32,750 nucleotides of DNA from CAYJHC01 sp964369805. GTDB taxonomy: Bacteria; Bacillota; Clostridia; Peptostreptococcales; Anaerovoracaceae. The stretch covers positions 1 through 32,750 of the forward strand of contig CAYJFM010000023.1 of the NCBI GenBank assembly GCA_964369805.1, given 5' to 3'. This document shows, in pieces, positions 18,159 to 26,699 of the stretch. Each line of letters starts with the position of its first letter. Within the stretch, counting starts at the first letter, position 1. The position numbers were made by a program, and so were the translations under genes. The notes below the pieces were generated by a model. The model did no database searches. It was not told the origin of the DNA and worked only from the letters and a program-made list of their open reading frames with translations.

Positions 18159-19184
18159 TTAGTCAGCTGCGCTGTCCCCAATAATTTCTTCTATTTCCAG
18201 AACTGCATTTTCAATCTGGCTTACAACTCCACATTCCATAAACGGAATAGCTTTCAAAATTGTATTCTTAACGCCATTGGCACTTGAAGACCCATGCATC
18301 TTAATTAATGGGCCTTTAACTCCCAAAATTGGAGCTCCACCATATTCAGAATAATCAAATTCAGATTTAATTTCTTTCATTTTATCAAGTAAGAATAGCG
18401 CTCCTAGTTTAGCCTTCACCCCATCTGTGAACTTTTGCTTTAGTAAGGCTCCAATGTTCAAAGCTAGCCCTTCTGTTAGTTTAAGAATAACGTTTCCAAC
18501 AAAACCGTCACAAACAATTACGTCACATGCTCCTCTTGGCACCTCTCTAGCTTCTACATTGCCTACAAAATTCAGTTTACTTTGTTTTAGAAATCCATAT
18601 GTAGCTTTTGTTAATGTATTCCCTTTGTTCTCCTCGGTACCATTATTCACCAGCCCCACTCTTGGGTTTTCAATTCCAATAACTTCATTTTGATAAATTG
18701 CACCCATCATTGCAAACTCAAGTAAGTTATTTGGTTTACACTCTGAGTTTGCTCCAGCATCAACAAGTAAAGCAGGCTGATTTTTCCCTAAGATTGGATA
18801 AATGCTAGCTATTGCTGGCCTATCAATGCCTTGAATTCTTCCTAAAATAAACAGGCCTGCAGCCATCAAAGCTCCTGTATTACCTGCTGAAATAAACATA
18901 TCAGCTTCTCCCATTTTAACCATATTAAGGCCTTTAACAATAGAGGAATCCTTTTTTGTTCTAACAGCTTTTACTGGGGCATCTTCACTTTCTATTTTCT
19001 GTGAGGCATGAATTACATCAATCTTGTCCCCTGTGTAGTTAAGCTTAGCAAGCTCAGCTTTAATCGCTTCTTCGTCACCAATAATTGTGAGCTGATGTTC
19101 TGTCTTTTCACTAGCTTGTACCGCTCCCTCTACTATTGCCTGTGGCGCGTGATCTCCACCAGTTCCATCTATGATTATTCTCAT
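18159..19184 (-). CDS. plsX: Phosphate acyltransferase PlsX
   Basis: About 341 residues. It makes acyl-phosphate from acyl-ACP, the substrate of PlsY in phosphatidic acid synthesis, and is a peripheral membrane protein. The N-terminal MRIIIDGTGGDHAP is the family hallmark, followed by SAGNTGALMAAGLFILGRI near residue 95 and DGFVGNVILKLTEG near 225. ATG 19184 is preceded by AAAAGGAGAA; a longer in-frame start ten codons upstream has no such site. The usual neighbours fapR, rpmF and fab genes are absent upstream; a GNAT acetyltransferase takes that place 40 bases away. Confidence 0.96.
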   Translation of the reverse strand: MRIIIDGTGGDHAPQAIVEGAVQASEKTEHQLTIIGDEEAIKAELAKLNYTGDKIDVIHASQKIESEDAPVKAVRTKKDSSIVKGLNMVKMGEADMFISAGNTGALMAAGLFILGRIQGIDRPAIASIYPILGKNQPALLVDAGANSECKPNNLLEFAMMGAIYQNEVIGIENPRVGLVNNGTEENKGNTLTKATYGFLKQSKLNFVGNVEAREVPRGACDVIVCDGFVGNVILKLTEGLALNIGALLKQKFTDGVKAKLGALFLLDKMKEIKSEFDYSEYGGAPILGVKGPLIKMHGSSSANGVKNTILKAIPFMECGVVSQIENAVLEIEEIIGDSAAD

Positions 19185-19224
19185 GTCTATTCTCCTTTTA
19201 TATCTATAAAACACTTTTAATAGC

Positions 19225-19665
19225 TTATATAGTTTTTTTCATTACTTCTGGGAAGCATGTCTTCATATATTGGTCGCAGGTTTCACACTCAAAGAAATTT
19301 GGTGCTTTCTCCTCTTTCTCAATAGAACTAAATCCTGTATTTGCCCAGAATTTTGGTATCCTTGCTACCAAATATACCATGGTACCACCCATTTCTGCAG
19401 CCTTCTCTTCGGCTAACTTATATAGCTTGCCTCCAAGGTTTTCTCCCCTATATCTAGGCTCTACTGCAAGGCCATCAATGATGAATTTCCCCTCTCTTTT
19501 TGCAAGAACTATTGCTCCTGCAAGATCCTCTCCATCCGTAGCCTTCCAAATTCCTAAAATATCATCAGTCAGTTCTTCGTTTCCATCAAACTCAAGCCCA
19601 TGGTCAACAAAAAATCCAATTAACCCTCTATAGTCTTCCCTTGGTGCTTCGAATACTTTAATCAT
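19225..19665 (-). CDS. GNAT family N-acetyltransferase
   Basis: 146 residues with the GNAT acetyl-CoA-binding core: strand IIDGLAVEPRYRGENLGGKLYKLAEEKA at about 72-98, where RYRGENLGG is the pyrophosphate-binding Q/RxxGxG/A motif. The substrate cannot be read from sequence. The C-terminal end is unusual: FFECETCDQYMKTC has three cysteines within ten residues, which could bind a metal or form a disulfide. A GCAAGGAG ribosome site precedes the ATG. It lies between a lipid kinase and plsX on the same strand, 33 and 40 bases away, so it is co-transcribed with lipid genes, but that does not establish a lipid role. Confidence 0.85.
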   Translation of the reverse strand: MIKVFEAPREDYRGLIGFFVDHGLEFDGNEELTDDILGIWKATDGEDLAGAIVLAKREGKFIIDGLAVEPRYRGENLGGKLYKLAEEKAAEMGGTMVYLVARIPKFWANTGFSSIEKEEKAPNFFECETCDQYMKTCFPEVMKKTI

Positions 19666-19698
19666 TTCTTGTTCTCCTTGCTATATCTTAATTAAGGA

Positions 19699-20598
19699 TT
19701 AAATAATTTCCCTCTGAGTGAATACTCTAAGTCGCTTGTGCAGTATAGAAAATTCAATTGGTAACTTGTCTCCTTTTTCACCATCTATATCTGTTGGCAC
19801 ATCTTCAGTTGATTCTATTAGAATTTTTTCCGCAGTTAAATACAAAACGTGTTTACTATCTGCATGATTACCATTTAGCAGACTAACTAACAAAGGTGCA
19901 AGTTCTATTTTAGGCATTTTCCTAAATAGCATAACATCCAGTTTACCATCTGCAATTAAAGACCCTGGTGACATTTTTTTAAACCCTCCAGCAGATTCTC
20001 CATTCATAACTAGCATAAAGAACATTTCTTCTTCATAAACTCCATTTTCCGTAGTTATTTTAACTGGTATAGGTTTCAACGTAGCAACGTCCATAAATCC
20101 TCTAAGGTAATATGCCCCCACACCTAAGGTATTCTTTAATTGCGGGTCTGTCCTCTGGCTTGCATCAACCATATTCCCTAGGGCTGTCACATTAATAAAA
20201 TATCGCTCATTTGCCTTGCCTACATCTGCATAACTAAGCACATCTCCTAATGCTATATCTATCATTTTGTCTAACTCTGTAGGTAGCTCAAAATAGTATG
20301 CAAAGTCATTTGCAGTTCCTGACGGAAATATTGCTAAAGGTAAATCTATATTGTATTTTATCATTAAATTTACACAAATGTTTATAGTGCCATCGCCGCC
20401 AGCAGCTATTATCTGCCTAAACTTGCTTTGATCCATATTCTTTAAGGCTCTATCTAAAGCTTCACCTCTAGCTGCCCTTACTGGTACAATTTGCATTCCT
20501 GCATTTTGAAATCTCTCTATAATTACATCAATATTATGCTTAAACATTCCGCTGCCTGAAACTGGGTTATAAAAAAATAACACTTTATTATTTGCCAT
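19699..20598 (-). CDS. Diacylglycerol/lipid kinase family protein (YegS/BmrU-like)
   Basis: 299 residues. The N-terminal DAGK catalytic domain starts KVLFFYNPVSGSG, then has IIAAGGDGTINICVN (nucleotide-binding GGDGT at about 65-70) and AIFPSGTANDFAYYF near 88-102. The C-terminal beta-sandwich part carries SPGSLIADGKLDVMLFRK. Members phosphorylate diacylglycerol or related lipids with ATP at the membrane. In Gram-positive bacteria a DgkB enzyme of this fold recycles diacylglycerol from lipoteichoic acid synthesis, but whether this one does cannot be decided here. It starts 20 bases after folC with GAGGAGGAAG as ribosome site. With plsX, plsY and gpsA it makes this run rich in phospholipid genes. 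Confidence 0.9.
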   Translation of the reverse strand: MANNKVLFFYNPVSGSGMFKHNIDVIIERFQNAGMQIVPVRAARGEALDRALKNMDQSKFRQIIAAGGDGTINICVNLMIKYNIDLPLAIFPSGTANDFAYYFELPTELDKMIDIALGDVLSYADVGKANERYFINVTALGNMVDASQRTDPQLKNTLGVGAYYLRGFMDVATLKPIPVKITTENGVYEEEMFFMLVMNGESAGGFKKMSPGSLIADGKLDVMLFRKMPKIELAPLLVSLLNGNHADSKHVLYLTAEKILIESTEDVPTDIDGEKGDKLPIEFSILHKRLRVFTQREII

Positions 20599-20618
20599 TT
20601 CTTCCTCCTCTTACAAAC

Positions 20619-21905
20619 TTACATTCTAAAATCTAACATCTCACCTATGTAGTAAAGTGAACCTGTTACAACTACGTAGTCATACTCTAAGCCTAGCTCT
20701 CTAATCAGCACCTTACCCTCTTCCACACTTCCTCCACCAACAACTTTTTTCCCATCAAAGTCTAAGATTTTCTCTTCTAGCAGTTTATGATTTAAGGCTC
20801 TATTATAATTTGGAGTTATTGTAATAAAGTCTTCACCTAAATCAGCTACTTCCCTCATAACCTCTTCTGTGACTTTATCCTCTAACATTCCTATAACGAC
20901 AAGTGGTTTCATCCCAGGAAAAAGCTCTCTAAGGTTTTCATTTAACTTCTTAAACGCTGCAAAATTATGAGCCCCGTCTAGAACAATTTGTGTAGTAGTG
21001 TTTAATATCTCTAGCCTTCCCTTATTTGAAGCTTTTGCAAAGCCTCTATAAAGCTCTTCTCTACGAACCTTAATTATACCATTTTTGCGTAATATTTCAA
21101 TACAGGCCAACGCTGTCAATGCATTATCAACTTGATGCCTACCAAGCATAGAAACCCTTACATCACTATAGTCCGTATCGAAAATATTTACATTAAAAGT
21201 TGTACCTTCCAAGTTTTGGCCCACTATCGCATATTTTATCTTACTGATATCATACAACAGTGTATTTTCTTCATAAGCCTTTCTTGCAATTGGTCGTTTT
21301 GCTTGAATATCTGTTACATTCACAACCACGGGAACTCCAGCCTTTATTATTCCTGCTTTTTCAAATGATATTTCTTCAAGCGTTTCCCCTAACCTGTCCA
21401 TATGGTCATATGAAATAGATGTTATCGCTGTAATTAAAGGTTTCTTTATCACATTAGTAGAGTCTCCTCTACCTCCCAAGCCAACTTCAAGTATAACAAA
21501 ATCTATTTCCCTCTTTGCAAAGTATACAAAAGCCATAATTGTTACTATCTCAAACTCAGTTGGTTGGTTTCCCGTTTTCTTAGTATATTCATTAGCAGTA
21601 GTAATAACAAGGTTTCCTATTTCTTCTAGTTCTTTCTCAGAAATTTCTTCTCTATTTATCTCTATCCTCTCAGTAAATCGTTCAATGTATGGAGAGCTGT
21701 ATAAGCCTACCTTATATCCATTTTCAATCAACCCGCTGTAGATAAATCTACAAGTAGAACCTTTCCCATTTGTCCCCCCTACATGGATGACCTTGAGGCC
21801 ATCCTGCGGGTTCCCTAGCATTTCAAGAATACCTTCCATTCTATCTAGTCCAAGTTTACTGCCAAATCGATTAAACTCGCCAATTCTTTCTATTATGTTT
21901 TTCAT
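20619..21905 (-). CDS. folC: Bifunctional folylpolyglutamate synthase/dihydrofolate synthase
   Basis: 428 residues, a Mur-ligase-type enzyme that adds glutamate to folates (and usually to dihydropteroate). The ATP P-loop GGTNGKGST lies near residues 42-50, followed by SPYIERFTERIEINR, LEVGLGGRGDSTNVI (about 141-155), ITSISYDHMDRLGETLEEISFEKAGI and the C-terminal LDGAHNFAAF. All are diagnostic of FolC and of normal length. It follows valS by 47 bases, an arrangement common in Firmicutes, and has GAGGACAAGG before its ATG. Since it is directly downstream of the T-box-controlled valS, part of its expression may follow valine-tRNA charging. Confidence 0.96.
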   Translation of the reverse strand: MKNIIERIGEFNRFGSKLGLDRMEGILEMLGNPQDGLKVIHVGGTNGKGSTCRFIYSGLIENGYKVGLYSSPYIERFTERIEINREEISEKELEEIGNLVITTANEYTKKTGNQPTEFEIVTIMAFVYFAKREIDFVILEVGLGGRGDSTNVIKKPLITAITSISYDHMDRLGETLEEISFEKAGIIKAGVPVVVNVTDIQAKRPIARKAYEENTLLYDISKIKYAIVGQNLEGTTFNVNIFDTDYSDVRVSMLGRHQVDNALTALACIEILRKNGIIKVRREELYRGFAKASNKGRLEILNTTTQIVLDGAHNFAAFKKLNENLRELFPGMKPLVVIGMLEDKVTEEVMREVADLGEDFITITPNYNRALNHKLLEEKILDFDGKKVVGGGSVEEGKVLIRELGLEYDYVVVTGSLYYIGEMLDFRM

Positions 21906-21952
21906 TAAACCTTGTCCTCACACCTAATATTCATAACTTTATTTGCATGAAC

Positions 21953-24613
21953 TTATTTACTTAGCTTTGCTAATCTTTCTTCAACTTTGCTTAACATGTC
22001 TTGGTATTTTGCCATCTTTGCTTTTTCTTCTTCAATAACCTTTGCAGGAGCCTTAGACACAAAGCCTTCGTTGCTTAATTTTCCAGTTACCCTTTTAACT
22101 TCCCCTATTAGTTTTGTTTTTTCTTTCTCTAATCTAGCAAGTTCAGCTTCCATATCAAGTAGGTCCTCCAGTGGGATGAATATCTCAGCTCCTCCTACTA
22201 CAGCAGATGAAACATCTTCTCTAACCTTTTCTTTCGAGTCTACTAAGCTAATTTCTTTAATATTTGCCATTCTCTTTATGTATCTTGAAGGTGCTTCCAT
22301 TTCTTTATTTGTTAGAATATATGCTGAAAGAACTTTGCTTGGAGGGGCATCCGCCTCAGCCCTAATATTTCTAATAGCTTTGATGGTTTCCATAGCAAAC
22401 TCTAAAGTTTCCACCTCTTCTGTATAGATATCTTCTTCTGTAAACTGTGGCCAAGATGCATTTATCAATAGTTTTTCGCCCTTTTCTTTTGGAAGGTAGC
22501 TGAAAATTTCTTCAGTAATGTATGGCATATATGGATGTAGGAGCTTTAGCATATCTTTTAATCCTTTTGTTAAAACATATCTACAAACCTTCTTATCCTC
22601 TTCATCATCTCCGTACAATCTTCCTTTAACAATCTCAATGTACCAGTCACAGTACTCATTCCAGATAAGTTCATAAACTCTTTGTCCTGCTAATCCTAGG
22701 TCAAATTTTTCCATTGTTTTAGTTACATATCTTGAAGTGTTGTTTATTCTTGATAATAACCACTTATCTTCATCTCTTAGCTTAGCTGGATCAATATTCC
22801 CATTTTCCATTTCTAAGAAGTTTCCTTCTTCATCTTGAAGATTCATAATTACAAACCTAGATGCATTCCACAGTTTATTTGCAAAGTTTCTTGCTGATTC
22901 TATTTTATCGGTTTGGAATCTCATGTCATTTCCTGCTGTAATCCCAGTTACAAGCATGAATCTAAGGGCATCGGCACCGTATTCATCAATTATCTCTAAT
23001 GGATCAATTCCATTCCCTAATGATTTACTCATCTTACGCCCTTGACTATCTCTAACTAGCCCATGAACATAAACATGCTTAAACGGTATTTCATTTGTTG
23101 CATAAATAGCTGAGAACACCATTCTTACTACCCAGAAGAAAATTATATCATAGCCTGTAACCAACACGTTTGTTGGGTAGAAATAGTCTAAATCCTTAGT
23201 TTTTTCTGGCCAGCCAAGTGTTGAAAATGGCCATAATGCTGAAGAGAACCAAGTGTCAAGCACGTCCTCATCTTGTCTTACTGCCTCACCACATTTAGGG
23301 CATGATTTTACTTCTGTTTCTGATACTATTAGTTCCCCACAGCTATCGCAGTAATATGCTGGAATTCTATGACCCCACCAAAGCTGTCTAGAAATACACC
23401 AGTCTCTAATATTTTCTAACCAGTGTAGATATGTTTTTTCAAATCTTTCTGGAACGTGCTCTAGGTCTCCAGATTTTGCTGCTTCAATTGCTGGTGCAGC
23501 TAACTCTTCCATAGAAACAAACCATTGATCTGAAAGCATTGGTTCTACTACTGTTGAGCATCTATAGCAGCCCCCCGTTGAAATTACTTGATCCTTGATT
23601 TCTACCAAAAAACCTGCTGCATCTAAGTCAGCAATCCAAGCTTTTCTACATTCAAACCTATCCATGCCTTCATATTTTCCTGCAAGTTTAGTCATCTTTG
23701 CTTCAAAATCAATACATACTGGTTTTGCAAGGCCATGTCTTTCACCAACCTCAAAGTCATTTGGATCATGGGCAGGTGTAATCTTAACAGCTCCTGTTCC
23801 TTTTTCTGGATCTGGATAACTGTCTGAAATAATTGGCACCAATGTATCTGTAAGTGGCAGCTTTGCATTTTTACCTATCATGCCTTTATATCTATCATCC
23901 TCTGGATGAACTGCAATAGCCACATCGGCAAACATAGTTTCAGGCCTGCTTGTAGCCACAGTAATGCTACCTGTTCCATCTTCTAAGTCATATCTAAAAT
24001 ACCAATGCTTTCCATCCACATCTTCGTGCTCTACTTCTGCATCACTTAGGGATGTGCCACAAGTAGGGCACCAGTTAATTAGCCTATTTCCCCTATAGAT
24101 ATATCCTTTTTCGTACAGGTCTACAAAGAGTTTTGTCACAGCTTTGTTACAGCCTTCATCCATTGTAAATCTTTCTCTAGACCAGTCGCAAGAATCTCCC
24201 AATTTTCTACATTGCTCTGTTATTTTTCCGCCATAAAGCTCTTTCCACTGCCAAGCTCTTTTTAAGAATTCTTCTCTACCAAGATCCTCTTTTTCTAATC
24301 CTTCTTCTTCTCTTATTTTTTCTACTACCTTTACTTCTGTAGCAATACTAGCATGGTCTGAGCCTGGTAGCCACAGAGCTGAATAGCCTTCCATCCTTTT
24401 CCACCTTGTTAATACATCTTGTAAGGTTTGGTCTAAGGCATGTCCCATATGAAGCTGCCCCGTAATGTTTGGTGGCGGCATTACAATTGTATATGGTTCT
24501 TTATTTTCATCAACTTCTGCTCTAAAAGCTCCGCCTTCTTCCCACATCTTGTAGGTTCTGTCTTCAAAATCGTGTGGGTTATAGTTTTTTGCAAGATTTG
24601 TTCTTTTTTCCAT
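21953..24613 (-). CDS. valS: Valine--tRNA ligase
   Basis: 886 residues from the chosen start. A class I synthetase: HIGH motif HMGH at 55-58 in PPPNITGQLHMGHALD, a CP1 editing domain in the middle, zinc-type cysteine pairs (CPTCG, and CDSCG with CPKCG), KMSKS at 527-531, an anticodon-binding domain and a C-terminal coiled coil (EAELARLEKEKTKLIGEVKRV onward) typical of ValRS. ATG 24613 follows TTAAGGAGAAAC; a longer in-frame reading to 24685 would start only two bases beyond the T-box terminator T run and lacks a ribosome site. It is regulated by the valine T-box just upstream and heads the long leftward run. Confidence 0.98.
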   Translation of the reverse strand: MEKRTNLAKNYNPHDFEDRTYKMWEEGGAFRAEVDENKEPYTIVMPPPNITGQLHMGHALDQTLQDVLTRWKRMEGYSALWLPGSDHASIATEVKVVEKIREEEGLEKEDLGREEFLKRAWQWKELYGGKITEQCRKLGDSCDWSRERFTMDEGCNKAVTKLFVDLYEKGYIYRGNRLINWCPTCGTSLSDAEVEHEDVDGKHWYFRYDLEDGTGSITVATSRPETMFADVAIAVHPEDDRYKGMIGKNAKLPLTDTLVPIISDSYPDPEKGTGAVKITPAHDPNDFEVGERHGLAKPVCIDFEAKMTKLAGKYEGMDRFECRKAWIADLDAAGFLVEIKDQVISTGGCYRCSTVVEPMLSDQWFVSMEELAAPAIEAAKSGDLEHVPERFEKTYLHWLENIRDWCISRQLWWGHRIPAYYCDSCGELIVSETEVKSCPKCGEAVRQDEDVLDTWFSSALWPFSTLGWPEKTKDLDYFYPTNVLVTGYDIIFFWVVRMVFSAIYATNEIPFKHVYVHGLVRDSQGRKMSKSLGNGIDPLEIIDEYGADALRFMLVTGITAGNDMRFQTDKIESARNFANKLWNASRFVIMNLQDEEGNFLEMENGNIDPAKLRDEDKWLLSRINNTSRYVTKTMEKFDLGLAGQRVYELIWNEYCDWYIEIVKGRLYGDDEEDKKVCRYVLTKGLKDMLKLLHPYMPYITEEIFSYLPKEKGEKLLINASWPQFTEEDIYTEEVETLEFAMETIKAIRNIRAEADAPPSKVLSAYILTNKEMEAPSRYIKRMANIKEISLVDSKEKVREDVSSAVVGGAEIFIPLEDLLDMEAELARLEKEKTKLIGEVKRVTGKLSNEGFVSKAPAKVIEEEKAKMAKYQDMLSKVEERLAKLSK

Positions 24614-24686
24614 TTTGTTTCTCCTTAATTTTAGTTTGTTTTGCTCTGAATATATTTGGGCCTTTTTTCTAAGATTTTTAAGCAAT

Positions 24687-24868
24687 AAAAAACGCCCTAG
24701 TAAAGGACGAAATATTCCGCGGTACCACCTTTATTCCATAAACTAAAGCCTATGGCACTTAATCAAAAGTTAAACTCCGATGCAACCTTCATAAAACGTT
24801 TACTTGAAAGACCTTTCAGCCACGAGCCTTTCTCTCTCAGAAGTCATATTTTACTACTCCTCATCATC
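24687..24868 (-). promoter_or_regulatory. T-box riboswitch (valine, GTT specifier)
   Basis: The leader of valS carries the conserved T-box sequence AAGGTGGTACCGCGG (24717-24731), which would form the antiterminator bulge pairing with the tRNA acceptor end. The competing terminator is CGTCC/GGGCG (24705-24709 and 24693-24697) followed by six T (24687-24692). Stem I starts with GATGAGGAGTA (AGTA loop E type) near 24865. Its base GATG pairs with CATC around 24780-24783, and TAAAA pairs with TTTTA above the specifier loop. In that loop GAAG is followed by GTT (24784-24786), a valine codon. Uncharged tRNA-Val should allow read-through into valS. Confidence 0.94.
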
Positions 24869-24894
24869 ATAGTTTTATTAATTTTTCAACCTAA

Positions 24895-24923
24895 ATGATA
24901 CACTTTTAACGCAAAAAAGTCAA
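24895..24923 (-). promoter_or_regulatory. Promoter of the valS T-box transcript
   Basis: TTGACT (24918-24923), a 17-base spacer and TATCAT (24895-24900) on the minus strand. The predicted start, near 24888, lies about 20 nt before stem I of the T-box. The -35 lies 43 bases after the stop of the permease gene. A weak stem (GTTACTT at 24941-24947 with AAGCAAC at 24925-24931) just before it, followed after six bases by a T run, may end permease transcripts. Confidence 0.7.
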
Positions 24924-24965
24924 CAAGCAACGTAAAAGCAGTTACTTTATCTTAGATACAAAAAG

Positions 24966-26354
24966 CTACTCAGATATATGTTTTTTTCTGATTTTGTATA
25001 TAATTTGTGGGACTAGTAACGTAATAATCGAACAGGTTATTAGTAGCAAGATGTACTTTGTCCCTTCGTTCCTAGGGATTCCTGACGCAGGAACAAATGA
25101 AAGAACAAATGCGAAAATTGTTGTTGCAAAACCAATGGCTGCAAAAATCATTTTTCCTACTTTGCTTTTAAATAGTTGGTAACTTCTTTCTAGTTTGCTC
25201 TTTTTTAAAACCAATATAAAGTAACTTACATACATTAGTATGTATGCAAATAAGTATACCAATACAGTTAGTGATAGTGATAATAAAAAAGAAAAGTTAG
25301 ATGAGCTAGATGATAGGGTAAGTATGATACACCAAATTGAACCTAGTATTCCTTGCACTAGTATTATTGGATAAGGTATCCCGTTTTTATTTTCTTTTGT
25401 AAAAACCTTAGGAAGTATGCCTTTTTTTGCAGTTTCATAAAGCCCTTCTGAAGGTGCTACAATCCACGTGCTTATTTTCGCTATTGTACTTAGTGTTAAT
25501 ATTAGAGCTAAAACTCTAGGGACAAAGGCTAGTGAAGGTTCAAGACTTTTAACATAGCTATCTATAGCCTGTATTATTCCCGTGCTAAGGTTAATTTCAT
25601 TCGCAGGGATAACTATTGCTATGCCTATGCCTGCTATCATATTAATAGCTATAGAAACAATGCAAAAGAAAATCATAACTTTGGGATAATTTTTAGTTCC
25701 ATTATTCAAATTATGAATTTCATTGGCTGAGGCTTCAATTCCTAAGTAAGCTAAAATGAAAGAAACGAATACAACCATACTACTAATAGAACTAAAATCT
25801 GGAAGAAAACTGTTAGCGTTGACTTTAATTGAGTAGTCTCCACTTACATATAGAGTCGCAAATATACCTAATAAAGAAACCGGAATTAAAACTCCTAGAA
25901 AAAAACCTAATTTAGATAAAAGGGATGTTATTTTAGTTCCAAAGAACTGTAAAAAAGTTACACCCCAAAATATAACTAACATTATTATTAGTTTTATGTG
26001 TACGTTTTCATTAATTGCTGTATTGCCTATTGCTATGGAAATCATACCAACGATAAAGTACAGCATAGGTACAAAGCCTACAGTAACTTGAAACCATTGA
26101 AAGAAAACGGCTGAAAATGCCCATCTAGGGCCAACGGTTTCTTTAACCCAAGTATATATGCCCCCACTTTTCCAAGAATTAATCGTTGCCATTTCTGCAG
26201 AACATAGGGCAGTTGGAACAAACCAACAAATACCGCTAACCAGAAGGTAGAATATTAACCCTAACCCAGCTGTTGCAAATGTTGGATAAACGTAAACTGT
26301 CATGACCATAGCTGAAGTCATTGTAAAAAAACTCAATGCACTTAATTTTTTCAT
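24966..26354 (-). CDS. APC family amino acid permease
   Basis: About 462 residues with twelve or so hydrophobic helices throughout, a cytoplasmic-membrane amino acid transporter of the APC superfamily. The N-terminal part (LSALSFFTMTSAMVMTVYVYPTFATAGLG, then CSAEMATINSWKSGGIYTWVKETVG) has the TM1 and TM2-TM3 features of the glutamate/GABA antiporter and YjeM-like branch. The long extracytoplasmic GABA/glutamate specificity cannot be assigned from sequence. ATG 26354 follows AAAAGGAGTAGTTTG; an ATG six codons upstream overlaps that ribosome site. It has its own consensus promoter and a long, foldable leader, so it is a separate unit from codY-thiF upstream. Confidence 0.88.
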   Translation of the reverse strand: MKKLSALSFFTMTSAMVMTVYVYPTFATAGLGLIFYLLVSGICWFVPTALCSAEMATINSWKSGGIYTWVKETVGPRWAFSAVFFQWFQVTVGFVPMLYFIVGMISIAIGNTAINENVHIKLIIMLVIFWGVTFLQFFGTKITSLLSKLGFFLGVLIPVSLLGIFATLYVSGDYSIKVNANSFLPDFSSISSMVVFVSFILAYLGIEASANEIHNLNNGTKNYPKVMIFFCIVSIAINMIAGIGIAIVIPANEINLSTGIIQAIDSYVKSLEPSLAFVPRVLALILTLSTIAKISTWIVAPSEGLYETAKKGILPKVFTKENKNGIPYPIILVQGILGSIWCIILTLSSSSSNFSFLLSLSLTVLVYLFAYILMYVSYFILVLKKSKLERSYQLFKSKVGKMIFAAIGFATTIFAFVLSFVPASGIPRNEGTKYILLLITCSIITLLVPQIIYKIRKKHISE

Positions 26355-26572
26355 CAAACTACTCCTTTTCATGTACGTAATAGAAATAGCGCGGACGATT
26401 ATGAAATCCAGCGCTATTACGGAGTTTAGTTAAGGTTATCTTCTATCTTGGCTACCAACTAAATCAAGTACTAGTTATATGTGTATACTCAATGTAGTCT
26501 GGCACTATGTGGAATGCAACTTAGCAGCCTTCGTATATCCTCAACTTGTAGAATCAATTAACCCTTAATTCT
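26355..26572 (-). promoter_or_regulatory. Structured leader of the permease mRNA (candidate cis-regulatory RNA)
   Basis: About 218 nt of untranslated leader. At its 3' end AACTAAACTCC (plus 26421-26431) can pair with the ribosome site GGAGTAGTT (plus 26357-26365) as 9 pairs with a two-base bulge. Between them lies a strong hairpin, AATAGCGC with GCGCTATT (26411-26418 with 26385-26392), and an alternative GTAATAG with CTATTAC. Further 5', GGCTGCTAA (26521-26529) can pair in two blocks with TTAGTTGGTAGCC (26450-26462), enclosing about 58 nt; a rival hairpin TTGG-TAG-CCAA uses the same bases. This looks like an aptamer-plus-ribosome-site switch. I do not recognise the class, and the folding is by eye. 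Confidence 0.5.
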
Positions 26573-26578
26573 TTTCTT

Positions 26579-26607
26579 ATTATATCCTTATTTGGAAATA
26601 ATTTCAA
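26579..26607 (-). promoter_or_regulatory. Promoter of the permease gene
   Basis: TTGAAA (26602-26607), exactly 17 bases, and a perfect TATAAT (26579-26584) on the minus strand. Transcription should begin near 26572. The 26608-26699 stretch upstream is AT-rich and holds no other feature I recognise; no clear terminator for the upstream ThiF-like gene is visible in it. Confidence 0.8.
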
Positions 26608-26699
26608 GCTTTTTTAAGTATTTTTTACTTTTTTTACAATTTATTGCAATTGTTGCTCAATCTCCATAAATAGCACATTTCTACTTTTCTACAGCATCT

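Noticed and set aside
24614..24685. Longer valS start giving 24 extra residues
   Set aside because: It would begin only two bases beyond the T-box terminator T run and lacks a ribosome site; ATG 24613 has AAGGAGAAAC.
26450..26530. Second T-box in the permease leader
   Set aside because: TTGGTAGCC looks faintly like part of the T-box sequence, but the conserved GGTGGNACCGCG, a terminator with a T run and a specifier loop are absent.
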